This document shows positions 1 through 7,411 of a stretch of DNA of 25,831 bases, piece by piece. Each line of letters opens with the position of its first letter. Position 1 is the stretch's first letter. Below the pieces are notes generated by a model that had not been told where the DNA came from, did no database searches, and worked only from the letters and a program-made list of their open reading frames with translations. Source of the stretch: TMP-24 sp964600685. GTDB taxonomy: Bacteria; Pseudomonadota; Alphaproteobacteria; Rhodobacterales; Rhodobacteraceae. The translations under genes were made by a program, and so were the position numbers. The stretch is taken from positions 1-25,831 of the forward strand of contig CAZRKU010000042.1 of NCBI GenBank assembly GCA_964600685.1, in the 5' to 3' direction.

Positions 1-1
1 C

Positions 2-1378
2 ACGCTCGCCGATTTCGATGCGCTGGTGGCGCGGGCGCATGAACTTGGCCTGCGCGTGATGATCGACCTGGTTCTGTCGCACACCGCCGATGTCCATCCC
101 TGGTTCAAGGAAAGCCGGTCGGGCCGCGACAACCCCAGGGCGGACTGGTACGTCTGGGCCGATCCCAAGCCAGACGGCACGGTGCCGAACAACTGGCCTT
201 CGGTTTTCGGTGGTCCGGCCTGGCAGTGGGACGGCAAGCGGATGCAGTATTATCTGCACAATTTCCTCGCCTCGCAGCCCGATCTCAACTTCCATAACCC
301 CGACGTGCAGCAGGCGCTTCTGGATGTGGCGCGCTTCTGGCTGGACCGCGGGGTGGACGGGTTCCGGCTCGACACGATCAACTTCTATTTCCACGACAGG
401 TTGCTGCGCGACAACCCGCCCCTGCCTGCCGATGACCGCAACGATTCGATCGCGCCGAAGGTCAATCCCTACAACTGGCAGGAACATGTCTACTCGAAGA
501 ACCGCCCGGAAAACCTTGAATTCCTGCGTAAACTCCGGTCTCTGATGAACCTCTACAACGCCGCGGCGGTGGGCGAGGTGGGCGATGCGCAGCGCGGGCT
601 CGAGATCATGGGCCAATATACATCCGGCGATGATCTGATGCAGATGTGCTATTCCTTCGACTTTCTCGCGAACGAACGGCTCACGGCCCGGATCATTGCC
701 GGCATCTTCGCCCGGCTGGATGAAAAGGCGCCGCATGCCTGGCCGTGCTGGGCCTATTCGAACCATGACATGCCGCGCCATATCTCGCGCTGGGGGATCG
801 GGGATCAGGCCGCGAAGACCTACATGACGCTTCTGATGTGCCTGCGCGGATCGGCCTGCCTCTATCAGGGTGAAGAACTGGGCCTGAGCGAGGCCGAGAT
901 TGCCTTCGACGACCTGCAAGACCCCTACGGGATCGAATTCTGGCCGGAGTTCAAGGGCCGCGACGGCTGCCGCACGCCGATGGTCTGGCAGAAGGACAAT
1001 GCGTCTGGCGGATTCACGACCGGCAAGCCCTGGCTGCCGGTGCCGGCCGATCACCTGCCGCGCGCGGTCACCGCGGCGGAACGGGACGCGGACGGCATTC
1101 TGGCCCATTACCGGCGCGCGCTGGCCCTGCGTCACGCGCACCCGGCGCTGATCAGTGGCGCGCAGTCGGACATGCGGGCCGAGGGCGGGGTTCTGACCTT
1201 CCGGCGCAGCGCCGGGGCCGAGGCGCTCTTCGTCGCCGTCAACCTGTCGGATGCGCCCGTCCGTATCGCAGCCCCGCAAGGTGCATGGGCCGTGGCGGGG
1301 CAGGATCTGGGCAGTCGCGCCCCGGAAGGCGGTTTCATCGCGCTTGGCCCCTGGGCCGTGTCGATCCTGAAGGGTTAG
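2..1378 (+). CDS. aglA: Alpha-glucosidase, GH13 family (5' partial)
   Basis: Cytoplasmic alpha-glucosidase that would hydrolyse imported alpha-glucosides such as maltose, trehalose or sucrose. The reading frame is open from base 2, so the N-terminus lies outside the window; about 458 residues are visible. GH13 landmarks are in order: the DLVLSHT region near the start, GFRLD with the predicted nucleophile Asp at 371-373, GEVGD with the predicted acid/base Glu at about 575-577, SNHDMPRH with the transition-state Asp at about 767-769, then QGEELG. A beta-rich C-terminal domain follows, ending at TAG. The ATPase gene aglK starts 9 bases downstream, an order matching the aglEFGAK operon of Sinorhizobium, so the upstream transporter genes probably lie just off the left edge. 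The family is certain; the exact sugar is inferred from the neighbour. Confidence 0.9.
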   Translation, partial: TLADFDALVARAHELGLRVMIDLVLSHTADVHPWFKESRSGRDNPRADWYVWADPKPDGTVPNNWPSVFGGPAWQWDGKRMQYYLHNFLASQPDLNFHNPDVQQALLDVARFWLDRGVDGFRLDTINFYFHDRLLRDNPPLPADDRNDSIAPKVNPYNWQEHVYSKNRPENLEFLRKLRSLMNLYNAAAVGEVGDAQRGLEIMGQYTSGDDLMQMCYSFDFLANERLTARIIAGIFARLDEKAPHAWPCWAYSNHDMPRHISRWGIGDQAAKTYMTLLMCLRGSACLYQGEELGLSEAEIAFDDLQDPYGIEFWPEFKGRDGCRTPMVWQKDNASGGFTTGKPWLPVPADHLPRAVTAAERDADGILAHYRRALALRHAHPALISGAQSDMRAEGGVLTFRRSAGAEALFVAVNLSDAPVRIAAPQGAWAVAGQDLGSRAPEGGFIALGPWAVSILKG

Positions 1379-1387
1379 GAGGCAGGA

Positions 1388-2473
1388 ATGGCCGATCTGA
1401 AACTGACGAATGTGGCGAAAAGCTACGGCGAGGTTCATGTTCTGCGCGACATCGATCTGGATATCAAACGCGGCGAACTGATCGTTTTCGTCGGCCCCTC
1501 GGGCTGTGGAAAATCGACGCTGCTGCGCATGATCGCCGGGCTGGAGGCAATCACCGGGGGAAACCTCGAGATCGACGGTGCGCGGATGAATGAAGTTCCC
1601 GCCGCGCAGCGCGGGATCGCGATGGTGTTCCAGTCCTATGCGCTCTACCCGCATATGACGGTGCGCGAGAACATGGAGTTCGCGCTGAAAATTGCCAGGA
1701 GAAGCCGGGCCGAGATCGCCGCCGCGGTCGAAAAGGCCGCGCGCATCCTGCAGTTGACGCCCTACCTCGATCGTCTGCCCAAGGCGCTGTCAGGTGGCCA
1801 GCGGCAGCGCGTGGCGATCGGGCGCGCGATCGTGCGCGACCCCAAGGTCTATCTGTTCGACGAGCCGCTTTCGAACCTCGATGCCGCGCTGCGCGTGGCG
1901 ACGCGGATCGAGATCGCGCAACTGAAGGAGGCGATGCCCAATTCGACGATGATCTATGTGACGCATGACCAGGTCGAGGCGATGACGCTCGCCAGCCGGA
2001 TCGTCGTGCTGAACAAGGGCGGCATCGCGCAGGTGGGAACACCGCTCGAGCTTTACGAACGGCCCGAGAATGAATTTGTGGCCCAGTTCATCGGGTCGCC
2101 GGCGATGAACCTGCTGGACGGCGAAGTGACCGCGACCGGGGCCGCGACCGAGGTGCGGCTGGCGTCAGGGGGCCGTCTGCGTGCGCCGATTGCGTCTGAG
2201 GCGGCCCTGGTGGGTGCCAAGGTGCGGGTCGGCATCCGGCCCGAGGATCTGGTGCCCACGGACGGCGCCGCGATCTACAGGGGCAAGGTGGCGATCACCG
2301 AAGCCCTGGGCGAAGTCACCCTGCTGTACTTCGAGGCCGAGGCCGGTGGCGCGCAGGTGGTGGCGAAACTGCCGGGCATCCAGTCGGACCTGCGGCACCG
2401 GGATGTGGCGCTGACGGCAGACCCGGCGAAAGTCCACCTGTTCCATGAAGGCCGGTCGCTGCTTTACCGCTGA
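1388..2473 (+). CDS. aglK: Alpha-glucoside ABC transporter ATP-binding protein (MalK/UgpC type)
   Basis: ATPase subunit of a carbohydrate (CUT1-type) ABC importer, acting on the inner face of the cytoplasmic membrane. 361 residues, normal for the MalK family. Walker A GPSGCGKST at residues 36-44, Q-loop Gln82, signature LSGGQ at 134-138, Walker B YLFDEP at 155-160, and the switch His193 in VTHDQVEAM are all intact. The last about 130 residues are the regulatory OB/TOBE part, with the typical GIRPED segment. The start is ATG, preceded by TTAGGAGGCAGGA, which supplies a strong ribosome binding site overlapping the aglA stop. It is probably co-transcribed with aglA. The symbol aglK rests on the aglA neighbour; by sequence alone it could serve another CUT1 transporter. 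Confidence 0.9.
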   Translation: MADLKLTNVAKSYGEVHVLRDIDLDIKRGELIVFVGPSGCGKSTLLRMIAGLEAITGGNLEIDGARMNEVPAAQRGIAMVFQSYALYPHMTVRENMEFALKIARRSRAEIAAAVEKAARILQLTPYLDRLPKALSGGQRQRVAIGRAIVRDPKVYLFDEPLSNLDAALRVATRIEIAQLKEAMPNSTMIYVTHDQVEAMTLASRIVVLNKGGIAQVGTPLELYERPENEFVAQFIGSPAMNLLDGEVTATGAATEVRLASGGRLRAPIASEAALVGAKVRVGIRPEDLVPTDGAAIYRGKVAITEALGEVTLLYFEAEAGGAQVVAKLPGIQSDLRHRDVALTADPAKVHLFHEGRSLLYR

Positions 2474-2477
2474 GCGG

Positions 2478-2618
2478 TCAGAGCATGAAGCGGGTCGAAA
2501 GGGCGAAGCCCAGCAGCGTGAAGAGGGCGAGCGACGACATGCCCGCCGCCCTGAGGAGCAGGGACGCGACCGTGACGCAAGGCACCTGCCGACTTTTCCG
2601 GATGATCATCTGTTTCAT
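2478..2618 (-). CDS. Possible 46-residue membrane protein
   Basis: Short ORF that I do not recognise. It reads 46 residues from ATG at 2618 (MKQMIIRKSRQ...) or 43 from ATG at 2609, and ends with TGA at 2478-2480, only 4 bases past the convergent aglK stop. The start is basic and about residues 16-42 are hydrophobic (TLLGFALSTRF near the end), compatible with one membrane segment. It lies 81 bases downstream of the peptide-transporter ATPase gene on the same strand, so it could be the last gene of that operon. The weak point is initiation: the only purine-rich stretch (AGGGG) sits 1 base before the first ATG, or 10 before the second, and partly inside the arm of a perfect hairpin. It may be spurious. 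Confidence 0.3.
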   Translation of the reverse strand: MKQMIIRKSRQVPCVTVASLLLRAAGMSSLALFTLLGFALSTRFML

Positions 2619-2621
2619 GCC

Positions 2622-2651
2622 CCTGTCGTAACCTTCTCCGGTTACGACAGG
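2622..2651. terminator. Perfect 12-bp stem-loop between convergent genes
   Basis: Arms cctgtcgtaacc (2622-2633) and ggttacgacagg (2640-2651) are perfectly complementary around a 6-base loop. On the + strand it is followed by tttaattct, which fits a weak intrinsic terminator for aglK. On the - strand there is no T run, and the hairpin stands directly before the possible small ORF. The convergent setting (aglK + and transporter ATPase -) favours a terminator, possibly working both ways; a protein-binding palindrome is the alternative. Confidence 0.55.
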
Positions 2652-2699
2652 TTTAATTCTGCCGCGCTCCCGGCGGCGGTCAAGCGAAAGTTCGCGCGA

Positions 2700-4790
2700 C
2701 TACTCGGCCGCCATCTTGATCACCGGTTCCATGCTGGCGAAGTCCGCATCCGACAGATGGCACTTGATCTGGTGACCCGTGGACATGGTCCGCATCGGCG
2801 GCATTTCCCGCTCGCACAGACCGCCCGGCACTTTCGATTTCCAGCGGCAGCGCGTCTGGAACGGGCAGCCCGGTGGCGGGTTCATGGCGGAAGGGATCTC
2901 GCCTTCAAGCACGATCCGCTTCTTTACCACGTGGGTGTCGGCGATGGGCACCGCCGACAGAAGCGCCTCGGTATAGGGGTGGTAGGGCGGGCTGAAGACC
3001 TCGTCCGTCGAACCGATCTCGACCACATGGCCCAGATACATCACCATCACCCGATCCGACAGGTAACGGACGATCGACAGGTCGTGGCTGATGAAGAGCA
3101 GCGTCGTCTTGTTCTTGCGCTGAATTTCCATCAGGAGATCGGTGACCGCCGCCTGCACCGAGACGTCAAGCGCCGACACCGGCTCGTCGGCGACCACCAC
3201 CTTGGCCCCGCCGGCGAAGGCGCGGGCGATGCCCACGCGCTGCTTCTGCCCGCCCGAAAGCTGGCGCGGCATCCGTTCGGCAAAGGCGCGCGGCAGCTTG
3301 ACCATGTCGAGAAGCTCCAGCATCCGCTGTTCGCGTTCCTTGTCGTCCTTGCCCTGGCCGAAGATTTCCAGCGCCCGGATGATCTGCCGCCCGACCGACA
3401 TGGAAGGGTTCAGCGTGTCGAACGGGTTCTGGAACACCATCTGCACGCCCGACACGGTTTCGGTCGAGCGTTTTTCGATGGGGGTGTTCTGGATGTCGCG
3501 GTCATAGAGCATGATCTTGCCGTCGGTTGCGGTCTCCAGCCCCATCAGCACCTTGGCGAAGGTCGACTTGCCACAGCCACTCTCGCCGACGATGGCGAGC
3601 GTCTCGCCCTCGTGCGCCTCGAAACTCAGGGTCTCGTTGGCCTTCACGACCTTTTTCGCGCCGCCGCCGAACATGCCGGAGGAGACTTCGTAATATTTCT
3701 TCACATCCTCCATCTTGAGGACCACGCGCCCGATCTTGCCCTTCTCGATCGCCGCCTTCGCCACGGGTTTCGCCGCCCAGTCGATTTCGTCGACCCGGAT
3801 GCAGCGGGTTCCGTGGCGGTCGTGGCCCGCGACCGGCACCATCGGAATATCGCCGACATTGCAGCGACCGGCCGCGAAATAGGAACAGCGCGGCCCGAAG
3901 TTGCAGCCGTCGGGCCGTTCGTGCGGCAAGGGGAAGTTGCCGGGGATCGAGATCAGCGGCCGGGCGTTCTTGTCGGCGCCGGGGAGCGGGATCGACCGGA
4001 AAAGTGCCTGCGTATAGGGATGCTGCATCCGGTTGAAGACATCGACGACCGATCCGGTTTCCACCGCCTCGCCGGAATACATCACGCACAGCCGGTCGCA
4101 GACCTCCAGCACCAGCCCGAGGTTGTGGCTGATGAACAGCATCGAGGTGCCGTATTTCTCGCCAAGCGCCTTGACCAGATCGACGACTGCGGCCTCGACC
4201 GTCACATCGAGCGCGGTCGTCGGCTCGTCGAGGATGAGAAGCGCCGGCTTCGACATCAGCGCCATCGCGATGACGATGCGCTGCTGCTGGCCGCCGGAAA
4301 GCTGGTGGGGGTAGGAGTTGAGGATGCGCGCCGGGTCGGGCAGACGCACGTCGCTCACCACCTCCAGTGCGCGCTTGTGGGCTTCCTCGGCCGAGACGCC
4401 TTCGTGGATCATCGGCACTTCCATCAGTTGCTTGCCGATCTTCATCGCCGGATTGAGGCTCGCCATCGGCTCCTGGTAGATCATGGCGATTTCCTTGCCG
4501 CGCACATGGCGCAGATCTTCGTCCGACATGGTGGTCAGGTCGCGGCCCTTGAAGCGGATCGTGCCGCCGACGATCCGGCCGTTCTTGCCCAGATCGCGCA
4601 TCACGGCGAGGGCGACGGTCGACTTGCCGCAGCCGCTTTCGCCGACAAGGCCCATCGCCTCGCCCGCCATCACCGTGCAGGAGAAGTCCATCACCGCCGG
4701 AATCTCGCGCAGCCGGGTGAAGAAGGAGATCGAGAGGTTCTCGATCTCGAGGATCGGTTTTGAAGGATCCCAGGGGGTTTGGCTGGTCAT
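2700..4790 (-). CDS. Fused dipeptide/oligopeptide ABC transporter ATP-binding protein (DppD-DppF type)
   Basis: Double ATPase that powers the peptide-type importer encoded upstream. 696 residues make two complete ABC units in one chain: Walker A GESGCGKST at 50-58 and again at 402-410, LSGGQ at 164-168 and 511-515, Walker B ILDEP and VADEP at about 186-190 and 533-537. Each half ends in an oligopeptide-transporter C-terminal domain with four cysteines (296, 302, 310, 330 and 642, 648, 659, 677), the pattern linked to an Fe-S cluster in this family. I chose ATG at 4790 because GGGAG lies about 7 bases upstream. Reading further upstream only translates the artificial G/C homopolymers into polyglycine and polyproline. 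It is last or next to last in the operon. Substrate range is not readable from the sequence. Confidence 0.92.
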   Translation of the reverse strand: MTSQTPWDPSKPILEIENLSISFFTRLREIPAVMDFSCTVMAGEAMGLVGESGCGKSTVALAVMRDLGKNGRIVGGTIRFKGRDLTTMSDEDLRHVRGKEIAMIYQEPMASLNPAMKIGKQLMEVPMIHEGVSAEEAHKRALEVVSDVRLPDPARILNSYPHQLSGGQQQRIVIAMALMSKPALLILDEPTTALDVTVEAAVVDLVKALGEKYGTSMLFISHNLGLVLEVCDRLCVMYSGEAVETGSVVDVFNRMQHPYTQALFRSIPLPGADKNARPLISIPGNFPLPHERPDGCNFGPRCSYFAAGRCNVGDIPMVPVAGHDRHGTRCIRVDEIDWAAKPVAKAAIEKGKIGRVVLKMEDVKKYYEVSSGMFGGGAKKVVKANETLSFEAHEGETLAIVGESGCGKSTFAKVLMGLETATDGKIMLYDRDIQNTPIEKRSTETVSGVQMVFQNPFDTLNPSMSVGRQIIRALEIFGQGKDDKEREQRMLELLDMVKLPRAFAERMPRQLSGGQKQRVGIARAFAGGAKVVVADEPVSALDVSVQAAVTDLLMEIQRKNKTTLLFISHDLSIVRYLSDRVMVMYLGHVVEIGSTDEVFSPPYHPYTEALLSAVPIADTHVVKKRIVLEGEIPSAMNPPPGCPFQTRCRWKSKVPGGLCEREMPPMRTMSTGHQIKCHLSDADFASMEPVIKMAAE

Positions 4791-4820
4791 GGTTGGCTCC
4801 CGCTTGGTTCCGCGGAGGAA

Positions 4821-4906
4821 GGGGGGGGGGGGGGGGCCCCCCCCCCCCCCCCCCCACACAACCACCACAAACCGGGGGGGGGGGGGCCCCCCCCCCNNNN
4901 NNNNNN
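4821..4906. other. Assembly gap with homopolymer artefact
   Basis: Sixteen G (4821-4836) and nineteen C (4837-4855) are followed by an A/C-only stretch, thirteen G (4874-4886), ten C (4887-4896) and ten N (4897-4906). Poly-G meeting poly-C next to a run of N looks like no-signal sequencing tails joined at a scaffold junction, not genomic DNA. The true length and content between dppC and the fused ATPase gene are therefore unknown. Any reading frame crossing it should be ignored. Confidence 0.9.
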
Positions 4907-4957
4907 CGGCCGGGGGCGCGGCCCCCGGACCCCCGGGATAGTTATCGACAGAAAATG
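4907..4957 (-). repeat. Intergenic hairpin repeat, copy A (downstream of dppC-like gene)
   Basis: Read on the - strand it begins 19 bases after the dppC-like stop with CATTTTCTGTCG (4957-4946), then TATCCCGG (4940-4933), then a G/C-rich hairpin with arms ccgggggc (4910-4917) and gcccccgg (4921-4928) around a 3-base loop. The first 25 bases match copy B at 23498-23522 at 22 positions without gaps. The position after a stop codon suggests a terminator or a 3'-end stabilising element. The N gap begins directly after it, so the copy may be incomplete. Confidence 0.65.
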
Positions 4958-4976
4958 GGGGTTGGGGCCGCCATCC

Positions 4977-6152
4977 TCAATCCTTCAGGCTTTCTTCGCG
5001 CAATCCGTCGGCCAGCAGGTTCAGGCCCAGCACGAGGCTCATCAGGGCGAGCGCCGGGACGAAGGCCGGGTGCGGGGCGATCACCAGGAGCTTGCGCCCG
5101 GCGTTGATCGTCGATCCCCAGTCCGGGCTTTCGGGCGACAGGCCGAGGCCGAAGAACCCGAGCGTGCCGAGCAGGATGGTGGTGTAGCCGATCCTGAGGC
5201 AGAAATCGACGATCAGCGGCCCGCGCGCGTTCGGGAGGATTTCCCACAGCATGATATACCAGGGCCGTTCCCCACGGGTCTGCGCGGCAGAGATATAGTC
5301 GCGGGTCTTGATGTCGAGCACGAGCCCCCTGACGATACGGAAGACGGTGGGGGCGTTCACGAAAACGACCGAGACGAAGACGATCAGGATGTTCGCAGGC
5401 ACATGGATGAGGTCGAGTGCCGCGGGCAGGATGGCGATCTTCGTCTCCGCCTCGCTGATCAGGCCGAGATAGGCCCAGCCGCCGAAGACGAGGATCAGCG
5501 CCACCACCAGGTTGCGGAAGCCCGGCTTGACGTAGAAGCGCGAGTTGATCAGCAGGACCAGAAACAGGATCGGCATCAGGAAGAGCACCATCGCCATATA
5601 TTGCGGCAGGCCGGTCTGCACGATCTCGGGCGTCACCAGCAGGTAGAAGAGCAGGATCACCGGGAAGGCGAGGACGATGTTTGCCAGAAACGACAGCGCC
5701 ATGTCGAGCCGGCCGCCGTAGTAGCCCGCCGGCAGACCGAGCGTGACCCCCACCATGAAGGCGAAAACCGTGGCGAGGGGCGCGATCCTGATCACGACGC
5801 CGCTGCCCTCGACCATGCGGGAAAAGACATCGCGCCCCAGGTTGTCGCCGCCCAGCAGATACCAGCCGGTGCCATCCGGCAACGGGCTTCCTGGCAGCTT
5901 GTTCTTCAGCTCGCTGATCTGCGAGAGCGTGTCATGGGTGACGATCATCTGGGTGAAAAGCGCGGTGAAGACCCAGAACATCACCAGCGCGAAGCCGATC
6001 ATGCCGACGGTCGAGTCGAAGAGCCTGCCATAAAGGCCAAGCCTGCGCTTGAAGGTGATCGACAGGGCGAAGGTGGCGGCAAGCGCGATCCAGACCGGCA
6101 GGAACTGCTTGAAGATGGCGACCAGGATGGCGCCCCAGGAAAGTGGTTCCAT
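4977..6152 (-). CDS. Peptide-type ABC transporter permease, DppC/OppC family
   Basis: Second inner-membrane channel subunit of the importer. 391 residues, longer than the usual about 300 of DppC. Family signatures are present: GGDNLGRDVFSRMV before the core helices, the EAA loop (YISAAQTRGERPW...ILPNARGP) that docks on the ATPase, and LGFFGLGLSPESPDWG near the end. The extra length comes from an additional hydrophobic helix at the N-terminus (about residues 9-33) before the usual first helix, and an expanded hydrophobic middle part (about 195-260). ATG at 6152 lies 1 base after the dppB-like TGA (TGACATG), so translation is probably coupled. Family assignment is firm; the substrate is not known. 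Confidence 0.92.
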   Translation of the reverse strand: MEPLSWGAILVAIFKQFLPVWIALAATFALSITFKRRLGLYGRLFDSTVGMIGFALVMFWVFTALFTQMIVTHDTLSQISELKNKLPGSPLPDGTGWYLLGGDNLGRDVFSRMVEGSGVVIRIAPLATVFAFMVGVTLGLPAGYYGGRLDMALSFLANIVLAFPVILLFYLLVTPEIVQTGLPQYMAMVLFLMPILFLVLLINSRFYVKPGFRNLVVALILVFGGWAYLGLISEAETKIAILPAALDLIHVPANILIVFVSVVFVNAPTVFRIVRGLVLDIKTRDYISAAQTRGERPWYIMLWEILPNARGPLIVDFCLRIGYTTILLGTLGFFGLGLSPESPDWGSTINAGRKLLVIAPHPAFVPALALMSLVLGLNLLADGLREESLKD

Positions 6153-6153
6153 G

Positions 6154-7239
6154 TCAGCTGATCCTGATCCGGGGGTTGAGGAAGACGTAGCCGATATCGG
6201 AAATCAGCTGCGTGACGAGAACCACGAAGACGGCCACGACCGAGCAGCCCAAGAGAAGCTGGATGTCGTTGTTACCCGCGGCCTGCACCAGCGTCCAGCC
6301 GAAGCCCTTGTAGTTGAACAGGCTCTCGACGATCACGACGCCGTTCAGAAGCCAGGGAAACTGCAGCATGATCACCGTGAAGGGCGCGATCAGCGCGTTC
6401 CGGAGCGCGTGTTTCACCACGATGGAGCGGAAGCTGACGCCCTTGAGGCGCGCGGTACGGATATATTGCGCGGTCATCACTTCGGACATGGAAGCGCGAG
6501 TCATGCGGCTTATGTAGCCGATCCCGTAAAGCGCGATGGTCATCACCGGCAGGGTGAAGTTCCAGAAGGTGATGTTGTCGACGGCGGAGGTCGATGTGCC
6601 CATGAAGAGCGTCCTGCCCTCGATCCAGCCCCATGAAGCGAGGAGCGGCGAGAGACCCGACGCGGCGGAGGCGAAGAGCGCGATCAGGATGACGCCCGAG
6701 ATATATTCCGGCGTGGCCGATGTGGCGATCGCGAAAGTCGAGATCGAACGGTCGAGGCGGCTGCCCTCGCGCATCCCTGCGGCGACGCCCAGGAAGAGCG
6801 AGACCGGCACCATCACCAGCATCACCGCCAGCATCAGCCAGCCGGTGCTGGCCAGCGAGCGGCCGAGAACCTGCGTGACCGGGGACTTGGCGAAGGTCGA
6901 CGTGCCCCAGTTGCCCTGCAAGATGCCGCAAAAGCGCGACGCGAGCGCCGGGTCCGACCTTTCGGCGATGCAGCGCCCGCGCGTCACGCCCTTTTCGTCG
7001 GTGCGCACCCAGCCCGGCACGACGCCCATCCATTCGCCATAGCGACGCAGGAGCGAGCCGCCGTGGCCGTTCTCCTCGATCCAACTTGCGACAGCCGCGT
7101 CGGTCATGCGGACCGAACCTTCGGCCCGTGCGAGCTTTTCAAGGTTCGGCGACAGGTTGGTCAGCGCGAATACGATGAACGTCAGCACCAGCGACGTCAG
7201 CACCATGAGGCCCAGCCTGCGGGCAATGAACTTCAGCAT
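6154..7239 (-). CDS. Peptide-type ABC transporter permease, DppB/OppB family
   Basis: First inner-membrane channel subunit of the importer. 361 residues beginning MLKFIARRLGLMVLTSLVL, a classic OppB/DppB N-terminal helix. A large periplasmic segment of about 100 residues follows, then the core helices with the EAA loop (YIRTARLKGVSF...HALRNALIAP) and a last helix ending NPRIRIS. I chose ATG at 7239 over an in-frame start 33 bases upstream because the family always begins at this helix and GGGGGAT lies about 10 bases upstream. It forms a pair with the next permease gene (1-base gap) and is separated from the binding-protein gene by a strong hairpin, which probably sets its expression below that of the binding protein. 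Confidence 0.92.
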   Translation of the reverse strand: MLKFIARRLGLMVLTSLVLTFIVFALTNLSPNLEKLARAEGSVRMTDAAVASWIEENGHGGSLLRRYGEWMGVVPGWVRTDEKGVTRGRCIAERSDPALASRFCGILQGNWGTSTFAKSPVTQVLGRSLASTGWLMLAVMLVMVPVSLFLGVAAGMREGSRLDRSISTFAIATSATPEYISGVILIALFASAASGLSPLLASWGWIEGRTLFMGTSTSAVDNITFWNFTLPVMTIALYGIGYISRMTRASMSEVMTAQYIRTARLKGVSFRSIVVKHALRNALIAPFTVIMLQFPWLLNGVVIVESLFNYKGFGWTLVQAAGNNDIQLLLGCSVVAVFVVLVTQLISDIGYVFLNPRIRIS

Positions 7240-7362
7240 CTGTCGTGATCCCCCGCGCCGATGCAGTTCCACTTCAACTCAGTCACATCGCCAGACAAAC
7301 CCGGCCCTGCAGTGAAACCGCTTGGCTAAACGTCTGCCATCCGATGTGACGATGCGTGCCGC

Positions 7363-7395
7363 GCCGGGCGCGCGGCGGAAAGCCGCGCGCCCGGC
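7363..7395 (-). promoter_or_regulatory. Intercistronic 14-bp stem-loop between binding-protein and permease genes
   Basis: Arms gccgggcgcgcggc (7363-7376) and gccgcgcgcccggc (7382-7395) are perfectly complementary with a 5-base loop (ggaaa on the + strand, TTTCC in the transcript). It lies 16 bases after the binding-protein stop and about 120 bases before the permease start. There is no T run, so it is more likely an mRNA 3'-end stabiliser or partial terminator than a full stop. Such hairpins are known after binding-protein genes of ABC operons, where they help give excess binding protein over membrane subunits. Confidence 0.7.
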
Positions 7396-7411
7396 TGGTT
7401 CTGTCATCGCC

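Noticed and set aside
2445..4763. Long open frame on the + strand opposite the fused ATPase gene
   Set aside because: It is antisense to a clear gene, rich in Arg/His/Asp, has no recognisable domain and overlaps aglK; long antisense frames are expected at this G/C content.
4821..4896. Repeated poly-G/poly-C blocks as a structured DNA element
   Set aside because: The pattern next to an N run is best explained by sequencing and scaffolding artefact.
4779..6161. Long + strand frame crossing the N gap and opposite the dppC-like gene
   Set aside because: It runs through poly-G/poly-C and N bases and is antisense to a well-supported permease.
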